Source: Micromonospora eburnea (GTDB taxonomy: Bacteria > Actinomycetota > Actinomycetes > Mycobacteriales > Micromonosporaceae). From it: 64,000 nt of DNA. Where the stretch lies: positions 4,526,001 through 4,590,000 of the forward strand of contig NZ_FMHY01000002.1 in assembly GCF_900090225.1 (NCBI RefSeq). The letters run 5' to 3'. Positions within the stretch are counted from its first letter, which is position 1, and every line of letters starts with the position of its first letter. Below the pieces are notes generated by a model. The model was given only the letters and a program-made list of their open reading frames with translations. It did not search any database and was not told where the DNA came from. Made by a program: the position numbers and the translations under genes. Below, piece after piece: positions 38,575 through 46,340 of the stretch.

Positions 38575-38609
38575 TGCCTATCACCGAAGATCCACGCGGT
38601 GAACCCCTA
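38575..38609 (-). promoter_or_regulatory. Methyltransferase-LAL operon promoter with TAGGGGTT box
   Basis: Minus-strand CTAGGGGTT with TAGGGG at 38609-38604. The 23-bp spacer leads to TAGGCA at 38580-38575. A second, weaker copy CAGGGGTT abuts it 9 bp upstream. The predicted transcript starts about 45 nt before ATG 38523. Confidence 0.6.
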
Positions 38610-38610
38610 G

Positions 38611-39043
38611 AACCCCTGCCACTACATAGGGGCGGGTGGTGACTGGTCGCGTGTGGGAGTATCGAGCGCACGACTTTCCCCGTGGTATCACAGGCGCCAC
38701 CCGCCATGTCGTTTCATGGGTACGGGCGCGCGCCGAGTACGCCACCATTCGCCATTGACCTTCCCGGCATCCGTGAATACCGCTGCCGCCGAGGACCATA
38801 TTTCCTCGGCGTCTCGATGTGCGGCCACGCACACCCGGACGCCCGCGGCCGTCGCCGCCGAGCTGATCCCGGCAATCAGCACCGGCCGACATGGGCCATC
38901 GGCGACCACCACTGTCAGTGTGCCATCGATCACCAGAAGCAACAAGTCTGGATCCAAAGGGGACGAATGACCAGCACTCTTTTCACATCGGGGCAAGGCA
39001 CCCGCGGCGCCGGCCGGGCGCGCAGGGCACGCTGCCGCGGAGA
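38611..39043. other. Intergenic stretch without a recognised gene
   Basis: 433 bp between the two TAGGGG promoters. It holds an isolated TAGGGG at 38627-38632 on the plus strand without a good -10 at the usual spacing. An open minus-strand frame (about 38688-38996, roughly 100 codons, no ATG) gives a plausible-looking but unrecognised peptide. A 28-codon plus-strand frame starts at ATG 38967 behind AAAGGGG and ends inside the P450 promoter. I see no basis to call either a gene; a decayed gene is possible. Confidence 0.4.
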
Positions 39044-39078
39044 TAGGGGTTAACGGTCATGGCGACCGACGTTAGCTT
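39044..39078 (+). promoter_or_regulatory. Second P450 promoter with TAGGGGTT box
   Basis: TAGGGG at 39044-39049 followed by TT. The 23-bp spacer leads to -10 TAGCTT at 39073-39078. The predicted transcript starts near 39085, 48 nt before ATG 39133. Confidence 0.68.
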
Positions 39079-39132
39079 CGATCTGGCCTCGCACGCCGTG
39101 AGCGGGCGACGAAGAAACACCAGGGAGGGACC

Positions 39133-40311
39133 ATGCCAGACGCCAGATTCCCGTTTCCGGAGTCCGGGGGCGCCGGCCCCGCACCGGAGTTCGCCGAGTT
39201 GCCCGACCGCAGTCCCTGCCCCGTCACCCTGCACGGCGGCACCCCCGCGCTCCTGCTCACCGGGTACGACGACGTGCGTCGGGTGGTGACCGATCCGCGG
39301 TTCGACCGCGTCGGCGCGGCCCGGGTGGGGCTGACCAACCGCTCGCCCGAGTCGCTGCAGCACGACGGCGCCGACGCGCCCGACCCGGCCCGCCGGCGCC
39401 GGACCATCACCACGGCGTTCACCGCGCGGCGGGCACAGACGCTGGTACCGGAGATCGAGGACATCGTCGCCGGCCTGATCGACGAGCTGCGCGGCCACGG
39501 CGAGTCGGTCGACTTCCACGACGCCTTCGCGCAGCCCCTGGCGGTCCGGGTGATCTGCCGGCTGCTCGGCATACCGTACGCGGACTACGAAACCTTCGGC
39601 CCGCTGGTGCAGGTCCTCATGTCAGCCACGGCGTACCCGCCGGAGCAGGTGCACGCGGCGCACGGGCAGCTGTTCACCTACTTCGCCTCCCTCTACGACC
39701 GGCGCGCGGCGCAGTCCGAGCCGCAGGAGCAGGACGTGCTCACCGACCTGATCGAGGCGACCCGCACGGGCGAGCCGATGAGCCGGGAGGAGGCTATCCA
39801 CGCGGGCTACGGCCTGCTCATGGCCGGCTACGAGACGACCAGTCACCAGCTGACCATCTGCCTGTACCTGCTGCTGTCGGAGCGCGGCCGCTGGGAGCGG
39901 CTGCTCGCCTCACCCGAGCTCGTCCCGACCGCGGTGGAGGAACTGCTGCGCTCGACCTCGCTGCTGTCCACCGGTGGAGCGCCGCACATCGCGAGCGCCC
40001 CGGCGACACTCGGTGACGTGCCGGTCGAGCCCGGTCAGGTGGTCGTGCCGGTCTTCGCCGCCGCGAACCGCGACCCGCAGGCGTTCGACCGCCCGGACGA
40101 GATCGACCTGGAGCGCAGCCCCAACCCGCACCTGGCGTTCGGGCACGGCCGGCACGTCTGTCTGGGCGCCTCGCTGGCCCGAATCGAGCTGACCACGGCG
40201 ATCTCGGCCCTGCTGCGGGAGCTTCCCACGCTGCGGCTGACCGGGGCGGACCTCAAGTGGCGGGAGGGGACCTTCATCCGCGGCCTCACCGCCCTGCCGG
40301 TGCGGTGGTGA
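39133..40311 (+). CDS. Cytochrome P450, aglycone tailoring hydroxylase
   Basis: 392 residues. ATG 39133 has a strong ribosome site, AGGGAGG, four bases upstream. Motifs: I-helix AGYETT (about 231-236), ExxR as EELLR, and heme loop FGHGRHVCLGASLARIE with Cys near 343. The N-terminus is short and lacks a membrane anchor, typical of soluble actinomycete tailoring P450s. Of the two tiacumicin hydroxylations (C18 and C20), this gene must do one and the P450 at 29000 the other; sequence alone does not decide. It is monocistronic, with its own TAGGGGTT promoter and a hairpin terminator just after the stop. Confidence 0.93.
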   Translation: MPDARFPFPESGGAGPAPEFAELPDRSPCPVTLHGGTPALLLTGYDDVRRVVTDPRFDRVGAARVGLTNRSPESLQHDGADAPDPARRRRTITTAFTARRAQTLVPEIEDIVAGLIDELRGHGESVDFHDAFAQPLAVRVICRLLGIPYADYETFGPLVQVLMSATAYPPEQVHAAHGQLFTYFASLYDRRAAQSEPQEQDVLTDLIEATRTGEPMSREEAIHAGYGLLMAGYETTSHQLTICLYLLLSERGRWERLLASPELVPTAVEELLRSTSLLSTGGAPHIASAPATLGDVPVEPGQVVVPVFAAANRDPQAFDRPDEIDLERSPNPHLAFGHGRHVCLGASLARIELTTAISALLRELPTLRLTGADLKWREGTFIRGLTALPVRW

Positions 40312-40349
40312 CCGGGCGGCGACGCCCGTCACGGTGGATCTGGGACTGA

Positions 40350-40383
40350 CAACGGCACCCGGCCTGCTGGCCGGGTGCCGTTG
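40350..40383. terminator. Bidirectional hairpin terminator
   Basis: CAACGGCACCCGGCC, loop TGCT, then the exact complement GGCCGGGTGCCGTTG: 15-bp arms. It lies between the convergent P450 (ends 40311) and carboxyltransferase (ends 40416). Confidence 0.85.
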
Positions 40384-40415
40384 GGCGTGGGTGGCGCGCA
40401 GTCGGCGGCCGTGGA

Positions 40416-41846
40416 TCAGAGCGGGATGTTGCCGTGGCTGCCGCTGGCGGAAGGCGCTGTGGCCAGGGCCGTCGCGATGCGGCGGCGGCTGACCGCCGGG
40501 TCGATCACCTCGTCGATCATCCCCAGCGCGACCCCGCGTTGCACGCCCCCGGAGATGCGGCGGTGTTCGGCGGCCAGCTCCCGCTGCAGCCGTTCCCGGT
40601 CCTCCCCCGTCGACGCGGCCAGGGCCCGGCGGTGCAGCACACCGACCGCCGCCTCCGGGCCCATGACGTCCACCTCGGCGTCCGGCCAGGCCAGGACCGT
40701 GGTGGCGCCCAGCGACCGGGAGTTCATCGCGATGTAGGCCCCGCCGTAGGACTTGCGGGTCACCAGGGTGACCCGAGGGACGACCGCCTCACCGAACGCG
40801 TACAGCAGCTTGGCGCCCCGGCGGATGACACCGCCCCACTCCTGGCCGACACCCGGCAGGTAGCCGGGCACGTCGACCACCACGAGCAGCGGGATGCCGA
40901 ACGAGTCACAGGTACGCACGAAACGGGCCGCCTTCTCCGCGCTCAGCGAGTCCAGGCAGCCTCCCCGGCGCAGCGGATTGTTCGCCACCACGCCGATCGC
41001 CCGTCCGGCGAGGCGGCCGAAACCCACGACGACGTTGCGGGCCCAGCCGGCCTGCAACTCCAGGAAACGGGGACCTCCGTCCGGCTCGTCGAGCAGGCGG
41101 TGGATGACCGGGTGTACGTCGTAGGCCCGCCGCGCCGAGGCCGGCAGGACAGCCGCCAGGCCGTCGTCGTCCTTGATGGATGACAGGTCGAACCAGCCGG
41201 GCCGGGTGAACACACCGACGAGATGGCGGGTGGTCGCATAGGCCTCGGACTCCGAGTCGGCACTCAGATGCACCACCCCGGACCTGCGCCCGTGCGCATC
41301 GAGCCCGCCGAGTCCCTCCATGTCGATGTTCTCGCCGGTCACCGAGCGGACCACGTCGGGGCCGGTGACGAACATCCGGCCGCCGTTCGCCATGACCACC
41401 ACGTCGGTGAGGGCCGGGCCGTATGCGGCCGCGCCGGCCGCCGGCCCCAGCACCACCGAGATCTGCGGGATGCGTCCGGAGGCCCGGATGATCGCGGCGA
41501 AGATCCGACCGACGCCGTCCATCGAGAGCACACCCTCGGTCAGCCGCGCACCGCCGGAGTGCCAGAGACCGATCACCGGCACCCGGTCGCGGACGGCGAT
41601 GTCGATGGCCGCCACGACCTGCAGGCTCTCTTCGGCGCCCAGCGACCCGCCGATGCGGGTGGGGTCAGTGCAGAAGACGACCACGGGGCTGCCGTCGATC
41701 CGGGCACGTCCCGCCTTGACGGCGTCATCGGGATGGAACAGCCGCAGCGAATCCGGGTCCACCAGCTGGGCCAGTCGAGTCAGCGGGGCGCGGGGGTCGC
41801 TCCCGGCCTGCTCCGCCACCGTCTCTGTCGCCGTGACCATGGCCAT
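40416..41846 (-). CDS. Acyl-CoA carboxylase carboxyltransferase (propionyl-CoA carboxylase beta type)
   Basis: 476 residues from ATG 41846, which follows GTGAGGCACAC. An ORF extension upstream exists but overlaps the CCR gene. It has the two crotonase-like halves of biotin-dependent carboxyltransferases. The N-half shows LWHSGGARLTEGV and GPAAGAAAYGPALTD (oxyanion glycines); the C-half shows DVPGYLPGVGQEWGG and RKSYGGAYIAMNSR. It is somewhat shorter than the usual 510-530 residues. The biotinylated alpha partner is not in this window and is presumably a chromosomal one. The gene lies seven nt after CCR in the same operon, so it likely makes methylmalonyl-CoA (or helps acyl-CoA carboxylation) for the four methylmalonyl units. 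Probably the gene called tiaL. Confidence 0.9.
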   Translation of the reverse strand: MAMVTATETVAEQAGSDPRAPLTRLAQLVDPDSLRLFHPDDAVKAGRARIDGSPVVVFCTDPTRIGGSLGAEESLQVVAAIDIAVRDRVPVIGLWHSGGARLTEGVLSMDGVGRIFAAIIRASGRIPQISVVLGPAAGAAAYGPALTDVVVMANGGRMFVTGPDVVRSVTGENIDMEGLGGLDAHGRRSGVVHLSADSESEAYATTRHLVGVFTRPGWFDLSSIKDDDGLAAVLPASARRAYDVHPVIHRLLDEPDGGPRFLELQAGWARNVVVGFGRLAGRAIGVVANNPLRRGGCLDSLSAEKAARFVRTCDSFGIPLLVVVDVPGYLPGVGQEWGGVIRRGAKLLYAFGEAVVPRVTLVTRKSYGGAYIAMNSRSLGATTVLAWPDAEVDVMGPEAAVGVLHRRALAASTGEDRERLQRELAAEHRRISGGVQRGVALGMIDEVIDPAVSRRRIATALATAPSASGSHGNIPL

Positions 41847-41853
41847 GTGTGCC

Positions 41854-43206
41854 TCACTTCTCGTCCGGCCCGGTGGCCCGGAATCGGTTGATGGCGGTTT
41901 CGTGCCGCGCGCGCGTCTCGGGATCGGTGACACCGCCGCCCTCGGCGGCGAGGCACAGCACCCCGACCTTGCCCAGGTGCCGGTTGGCGTGGACGTCGTC
42001 GACCGCCTGCTGTACCCGGGCGAGCGGGTAGGCCAGCGACAGAGTCGGATGGATCCGGCCGCGCGTCACCAGCCGGTTCGCCAGCCAGGCTTCTCGGTAG
42101 TTGGCGAAGTGCGAGCCGATGATGCGCTTCAGGTGCATCCACAGGTACCGGTTGTCGAACTCGTGGCGGAAGCCGGACGTGGAGGCGCAGGTGACGATGA
42201 CACCGCCGCGCCGCGCGACGTAGACGGACGCGCCGAAGGTCTCCCGGCCCGGATGCTCGAACACGATGTCCGGGTCCTCACCGCCGGTCAGCTCCCGGAT
42301 CCGCGCGCCGAGCCGCCGCCACTCGCGGGGATCCTGGGTGTGTTCGTCGGTCCAGAACCGGTACTGCTCGGCGCTGCGGTCGATCACCGCGGTGGCGCCC
42401 ATCGCGCGGCAGATCTCCGCCTTCTGCGGGTTCGAGACGACGCAGATCGGTGTCGCGCCACCGTTGAGGACGTACTGGGTGGCGTGGGAACCCAGGCCGC
42501 CTGCGGCGCCCCAGACCAGCACGTTGTCGCCCTGGCGCAGGGCGGCCCCGTGGTGGGACACGAGCTGCCGGTAGGCGGTCGAGTTCACCAGGCCCAGCGA
42601 GGCGGCCTCCTCCCAGGTCAGGTGGGCGGCCTTGGGCATCAGCTGGTTGGTCTTGACCAGGGCCAGCTCGGCCAGGCCGCCGAAGTTGGTCTCGAAGCCC
42701 CAGATGCGCTGCTGAGGGTCGAGCATCGCGTCGTCGTGGCCGTCCGGTTCCTCCAGGTCGACGGAGAGGCAGTGCGCCACTACCCGGTCGCCGGGGTGCC
42801 AGTTGCGCACTCCGGGGCCGGTCCGCAGCACGACGCCGGCCAGATCGGAACCCACCACGTGGTACGGCAGGTCGTGGCGGGCCGCCAGACCACCGGTGCG
42901 GGCGTACCGCTTGAGGAAGTGGAAGGTCGGCACGGGCGCGAACAGCGCACTCCACACGGTGTTGTAGTTGATCGAGCTCGCCATGACGGCGATGAGCGCT
43001 TCGCCCGGCCCCGGCTCGGGCGTCGCCACCTCCTTGAGGTGCAGGGCCTTGCCGGGCTGGCGGTCCTCGACGGCCACACCGTCGAACATCCGCTGTTCCT
43101 CCTCGAGGAGCACGGCCGCCCGGTAGCTGGACGGGACCGTCAGCGCCTCGACGGCCTCGCGTCCGGCGTCGGCCGACTCGAGCGTCTCCACGAAAGCACG
43201 GTTCAT
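41854..43206 (-). CDS. ccr: Crotonyl-CoA carboxylase/reductase
   Basis: 450 residues, the normal size for the family, from ATG 43206 inside an ATGA overlap with the gene before it. The medium-chain reductase fold is clear: an N-terminal substrate domain, then the NADPH site in VLVWGAAGGLGSHATQYVL, the crotonyl/CO2 region FEHPGRETFG, and the family-typical GFRHEFDNRYLWMHLKRIIG. It reductively carboxylates crotonyl-CoA to (2S)-ethylmalonyl-CoA. That is the extender needed by AT4 of tiaA2 for the C10 ethyl branch of tiacumicin. The gene sits between a 3-hydroxyacyl-CoA dehydrogenase fragment-like gene and the carboxyltransferase in one leftward operon. Probably tiaK in tia nomenclature. Confidence 0.95.
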   Translation of the reverse strand: MNRAFVETLESADAGREAVEALTVPSSYRAAVLLEEEQRMFDGVAVEDRQPGKALHLKEVATPEPGPGEALIAVMASSINYNTVWSALFAPVPTFHFLKRYARTGGLAARHDLPYHVVGSDLAGVVLRTGPGVRNWHPGDRVVAHCLSVDLEEPDGHDDAMLDPQQRIWGFETNFGGLAELALVKTNQLMPKAAHLTWEEAASLGLVNSTAYRQLVSHHGAALRQGDNVLVWGAAGGLGSHATQYVLNGGATPICVVSNPQKAEICRAMGATAVIDRSAEQYRFWTDEHTQDPREWRRLGARIRELTGGEDPDIVFEHPGRETFGASVYVARRGGVIVTCASTSGFRHEFDNRYLWMHLKRIIGSHFANYREAWLANRLVTRGRIHPTLSLAYPLARVQQAVDDVHANRHLGKVGVLCLAAEGGGVTDPETRARHETAINRFRATGPDEK

Positions 43207-43520
43207 CGACTCGCACCTTTGTTCTGGCGGGCGACACGGATACCGCCGCCGGTCTTGCGACCGGGCCGGCCGGTCGCGACGAGGGTGGTCATCACCGGCG
43301 CTGGGTTGACTCCCCCGTCCGCCATGAGCTTGAGCGCCCGGCCGGGGCCCAGGTCGTCGAGCATGGCCAGCCGGCCGGCACTCGGACCGCCGTCGAGACG
43401 CATGGCGGTGTCGACATCGGAACCGGTGGGGTAGCCCTGCTGGCAGAGGTCCACCGCCCGGTTGAGATACCGCAGCATCAGCACGCGCTCGGCAGCGATC
43501 TCGTGCTCCAGTACAGTCAT
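43203..43520 (-). CDS. Stand-alone C-terminal domain of 3-hydroxyacyl-CoA dehydrogenase
   Basis: 105 residues from ATG 43520, with AGGGG five nt upstream. The sequence reads like the helical dimerisation and substrate domain of 3-hydroxybutyryl-CoA dehydrogenases. LNRAVDLCQQGYPTGSDVDT matches the usual LNEA..L..EG.A...DID.AM region, and VATGRPGRKTGGGIRV matches the usual GRLGRKTGRGFY end. The NAD-binding Rossmann half is absent, and the gene start is well marked, so it is not merely cut off by the window. It overlaps CCR by 4 nt and is first in the operon. This suggests a link to the C4 acyl-CoA pool that feeds CCR. Without a nucleotide domain it cannot be a dehydrogenase alone; a binding or partner subunit is one possibility. 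Confidence 0.75.
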   Translation of the reverse strand: MTVLEHEIAAERVLMLRYLNRAVDLCQQGYPTGSDVDTAMRLDGGPSAGRLAMLDDLGPGRALKLMADGGVNPAPVMTTLVATGRPGRKTGGGIRVARQNKGASR

Positions 43521-43573
43521 CGCCACCCCTGATTCCGTATTTCCACATGGCCGCAGCCGCGGGACTAATGCGG

Positions 43574-43608
43574 ACTTTAAGAGGGCCGGGCGGCAGCGGA
43601 AACCCCTA
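43574..43608 (-). promoter_or_regulatory. CCR operon promoter with TAGGGGTT box
   Basis: Minus-strand TAGGGG at 43608-43603 followed by TT. The 23-bp spacer leads to -10 TAAAGT at 43579-43574. The predicted start lies about 47 nt before ATG 43520. Confidence 0.68.
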
Positions 43609-43637
43609 TCAAAAGGCGAGCCGGATCCGTTTTCACT

Positions 43638-43672
43638 TAGGGGTTGGCGGGTGGAAACCGACTTCATAACGT
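43638..43672 (+). promoter_or_regulatory. helD-MFS distal promoter with TAGGGGTT box
   Basis: CTTAGGGGTT with TAGGGG at 43638-43643. The 23-bp spacer leads to -10 TAACGT at 43667-43672. It diverges from the CCR promoter 30 bp away. The leader before GTG 44010 would be about 330 nt. Confidence 0.65.
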
Positions 43673-43932
43673 GAAAGCGGATTCCTGTTTGCCGTATACC
43701 TCACGACGCGCTCGGCAGCGCTCTGAGCTGGGCGGAAGCCGGGAACCACACCCTGGACAGCCCCGGATCGCCCAGGCCCGGCAGCGCAGAAGCACCCGCT
43801 TCCAGCGTCCATTCCGGTGTGCCAATTCCGCGACAGCCGGCACCGGCGACATCTGGTGAATGGCAGACGTCCGACGACAGCGCACCGTGGAATGTCTCGG
43901 GAGCAGCCCGGGAGGTCAAGCAGGGAGAGGAC

Positions 43933-43961
43933 GCGACAACAGCCCGTCGGCACGATACGAT
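43933..43961 (+). promoter_or_regulatory. Possible proximal housekeeping-type promoter of helD
   Basis: GCGACA at 43933-43938 and TACGAT at 43956-43961, spaced 17 bp, resemble the -35/-10 of the principal sigma factor. Transcription would start about 42 nt before GTG 44010. The rest of the leader 43680-43930 holds nothing I recognise. Confidence 0.4.
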
Positions 43962-44009
43962 ACTGCAGGCAGCACGAAACCGATCCGTCCAATTTCAGGA
44001 TACCGTGAG

Positions 44010-46340
44010 GTGACGCTCTTGTCAAGTCTTTCCTCCGAGGCATCCGCCAAGGCCACGGCCGACCCCCTCGATGAGGAGCGGCGCTACGTGGCGATGCTCT
44101 ACCGCAAGATCGACGAGTTGCGCGACCTCGCCGCCCAGCGGATGGAGCGGGCGCTGCGCAACACCGGGCGCACCCCGGCGGCCCGGGCCGAACGCGACGC
44201 TTCCACCACGATGTACCGCGAGCGGATCCGCCAACTCGAAGGGGTCGACGAACGGCTCTGCTTCGGCCGGCTCGACATGGACGACGGCGAAACCCACTAC
44301 GTCGGCCGGATGGGGCTACTCGACGAGGACGACCAGACCTCGCTGCTCGTGGACTGGCGGGCACCGGCCGCACGCCCGTTCTACCTCGCCAACGCGATCT
44401 CCCGGGAGGGCGTACGCCGGCGCCGGCAACTGCGGATGAAGGGGCGCACGGTCACCGGCCTGCACGACGAGATCCTCGACGTGGCCGCCGCGCCGGCGCA
44501 CAGCATGAGTTCGCTGACCAACGAGGCGGCGCTGATGGCGGCGCTCACCGCCAGCCGCACCGGCCAGATGCAGGACATCGTCGCCACCATCCAGGCCGAG
44601 CAGGACGAGATCATCCGGGCCGACATCAACGGCGTGCTGGTCGTGCAGGGCGGGCCCGGCACCGGCAAGACCGCGGTCGCGCTGCACCGGGTGGCCTACC
44701 TGCTCTACGCCCACCGGGACCGGCTGGAAAAGCGCGGCGCGCTCGTTCTCGGGCCGAACGCGACGTTCCTGCGGTACATCAGCCAGGTGCTGCCGTCGCT
44801 GGGTGAGACCGGCGCGCTGCTGTGCACAGTGGGTGATCTCTTCCCCGGTGTCACCGCCACCGGCCACGAACCGGACGAGGTGGCCGAGATCAAGGGCCGG
44901 GCCGCGATGGTGCCGGTCATGGCGAACGCCGTGTACGACCGGCAGGAGACGCCGGTGGTCAAGGAGGTGTTGTTCGAGGGTGACCGGCTGCGGCTCACCC
45001 GCAAGGTCACCGCCGGCGCCAAGCGGCTGGCGCGCGACACCCTACGTCCGCACAACGAGGCCCGGCCGTTCTTCGTCCGGGAGATCCTCAAGGCGCTGAC
45101 CGACCAGGTGGCCACGAACATCGGGCGGCATCTCCTCGAGGACGACGACATCGAGCAGATCCGGATCGACCTCTCCCGTTCCCCGGAGGTGCGCCAGGCC
45201 CTGCAGGAGCTCTGGCCGATCCTCACGCCGGAGCAGTTGCTGGCCGATCTCTACGCCAGCCCGGAGCGCATCGAGGCGGCCACCCCGGACTTCACCCCAG
45301 CGGAGCGGGAGCTGCTGCGGCGTGACCGGTCCGCGCCGTGGACCCCCAGCGACGTGCCTCTGCTGGACGAGGCCGCCGAGCTGCTCGGCTGGGACGACAG
45401 CGCCGACCGCGCCCGGCAGATCGCCCAGTGGCGCGCCGACACCGAGTACGCCGAGGGCGTCCTGCAGATCCTCAGGTACGAGGAGGACGAGATCGACGAG
45501 GAGGTGCTGCAGGCCACCGACGTGATCGACGCGTGGGAGCTGGCGGACCGGCACGACGACGACGGCTACCTGTCGGTGTCGGAACGGGCCGCCACCGACC
45601 GTACCTGGGCTTTCGGGCACATCGTGGTGGACGAGGCGCAGGAGTTGTCGCCCATGGTGTGGCGGCTGCTGATGCGCCGCAGCCCGAGCCGCTCGATGAC
45701 GGTGGTGGGTGACGTGGCGCAGACCAGCGACCCCAGCGGCACCACCACGTGGGGCGACGTCTTCGCGCCGTACGTGGAGGACCGCTGGCGGCTGACCGAG
45801 CTCACCGTCAACTACCGGACGCCGGCGGAGGTCATGGCCGTCGCCGCGGACGTGCTCGCCGCGATCGGTCCGGGCCTAAAGCCGCCCCGTTCGGCGCGGT
45901 CGTCCGGCATCCAGCCCTGGGCCATGCGGGTGGACGACTACCTGAGCGACGCGCCGGCGGTGGCCGCCGCGGAGAGGGCGGCCATGGACGACGGCCAGCT
46001 GGCCGTCGTGGCGCCGACAGCACTGGTGCGCCCGCTCGGTGACGCCATCCGGGCCCGGGTGCAGTGCGACGTCGTAGTCGGTGACGACATCTCGCTGGGG
46101 GCCGGGATGGTGGTGCTCGACGTCCGGCAGGTGAAGGGACTCGAGTTCGACTCGGTCCTGGTCATCGACCCCGACGGCATCATCGGCGAGGCCCGCCGCG
46201 GCCTCAGCGACCTGTACGTGGCCCTGACCCGCACCACCAAGCAGCTGGGCGTCCTGCACCGCGGCGATCTGCCGGCCGCCCTGGGCCGGCTGACCGAACG
46301 CAACCAAGAGAGCAAACGAGCACACGAGGGGGTGCGATGA
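44010..46340 (+). CDS. helD: HelD-like superfamily 1 ATPase (RNA polymerase-binding)
   Basis: 776 residues from GTG 44010, with AGGA nine nt upstream; the reading frame extends further upstream but without family-like sequence. An N-terminal coiled coil (ERRYVAMLYRKIDELRDLA and on) is typical of HelD. Then come Walker A VVQGGPGTGKTAVALHR (about 211-227), Walker B HIVVDEAQELSP (about 536-547), motif III VVGDVAQTSDPSG, and motifs V/VI in QVKGLEFDSVLVID and YVALTRTTKQL. HelD proteins bind RNA polymerase, open its clamp and release stalled complexes; the HelR subgroup protects against rifamycins. The gene is coupled to an exporter and sits inside a cluster for an RNA polymerase inhibitor, so a self-protection role is a strong inference. 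HelD paralogs are also ordinary housekeeping genes. Confidence 0.92.
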   Translation: MTLLSSLSSEASAKATADPLDEERRYVAMLYRKIDELRDLAAQRMERALRNTGRTPAARAERDASTTMYRERIRQLEGVDERLCFGRLDMDDGETHYVGRMGLLDEDDQTSLLVDWRAPAARPFYLANAISREGVRRRRQLRMKGRTVTGLHDEILDVAAAPAHSMSSLTNEAALMAALTASRTGQMQDIVATIQAEQDEIIRADINGVLVVQGGPGTGKTAVALHRVAYLLYAHRDRLEKRGALVLGPNATFLRYISQVLPSLGETGALLCTVGDLFPGVTATGHEPDEVAEIKGRAAMVPVMANAVYDRQETPVVKEVLFEGDRLRLTRKVTAGAKRLARDTLRPHNEARPFFVREILKALTDQVATNIGRHLLEDDDIEQIRIDLSRSPEVRQALQELWPILTPEQLLADLYASPERIEAATPDFTPAERELLRRDRSAPWTPSDVPLLDEAAELLGWDDSADRARQIAQWRADTEYAEGVLQILRYEEDEIDEEVLQATDVIDAWELADRHDDDGYLSVSERAATDRTWAFGHIVVDEAQELSPMVWRLLMRRSPSRSMTVVGDVAQTSDPSGTTTWGDVFAPYVEDRWRLTELTVNYRTPAEVMAVAADVLAAIGPGLKPPRSARSSGIQPWAMRVDDYLSDAPAVAAAERAAMDDGQLAVVAPTALVRPLGDAIRARVQCDVVVGDDISLGAGMVVLDVRQVKGLEFDSVLVIDPDGIIGEARRGLSDLYVALTRTTKQLGVLHRGDLPAALGRLTERNQESKRAHEGVR

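Noticed and set aside
38682..39053. Plus-strand 123-codon frame as a gene
   Set aside because: No ribosome site, no recognisable sequence, and it runs through the second P450's promoter.
43680..43930. Rifamycin-associated element upstream of helD
   Set aside because: I looked for the inverted repeat of the GGGGCTTGC...GGCCC type known from rifamycin resistance genes and did not find it.
43860..44009. N-terminal extension of HelD
   Set aside because: The extra 50 residues are not family-like; GTG 44010 has a well-placed AGGA.
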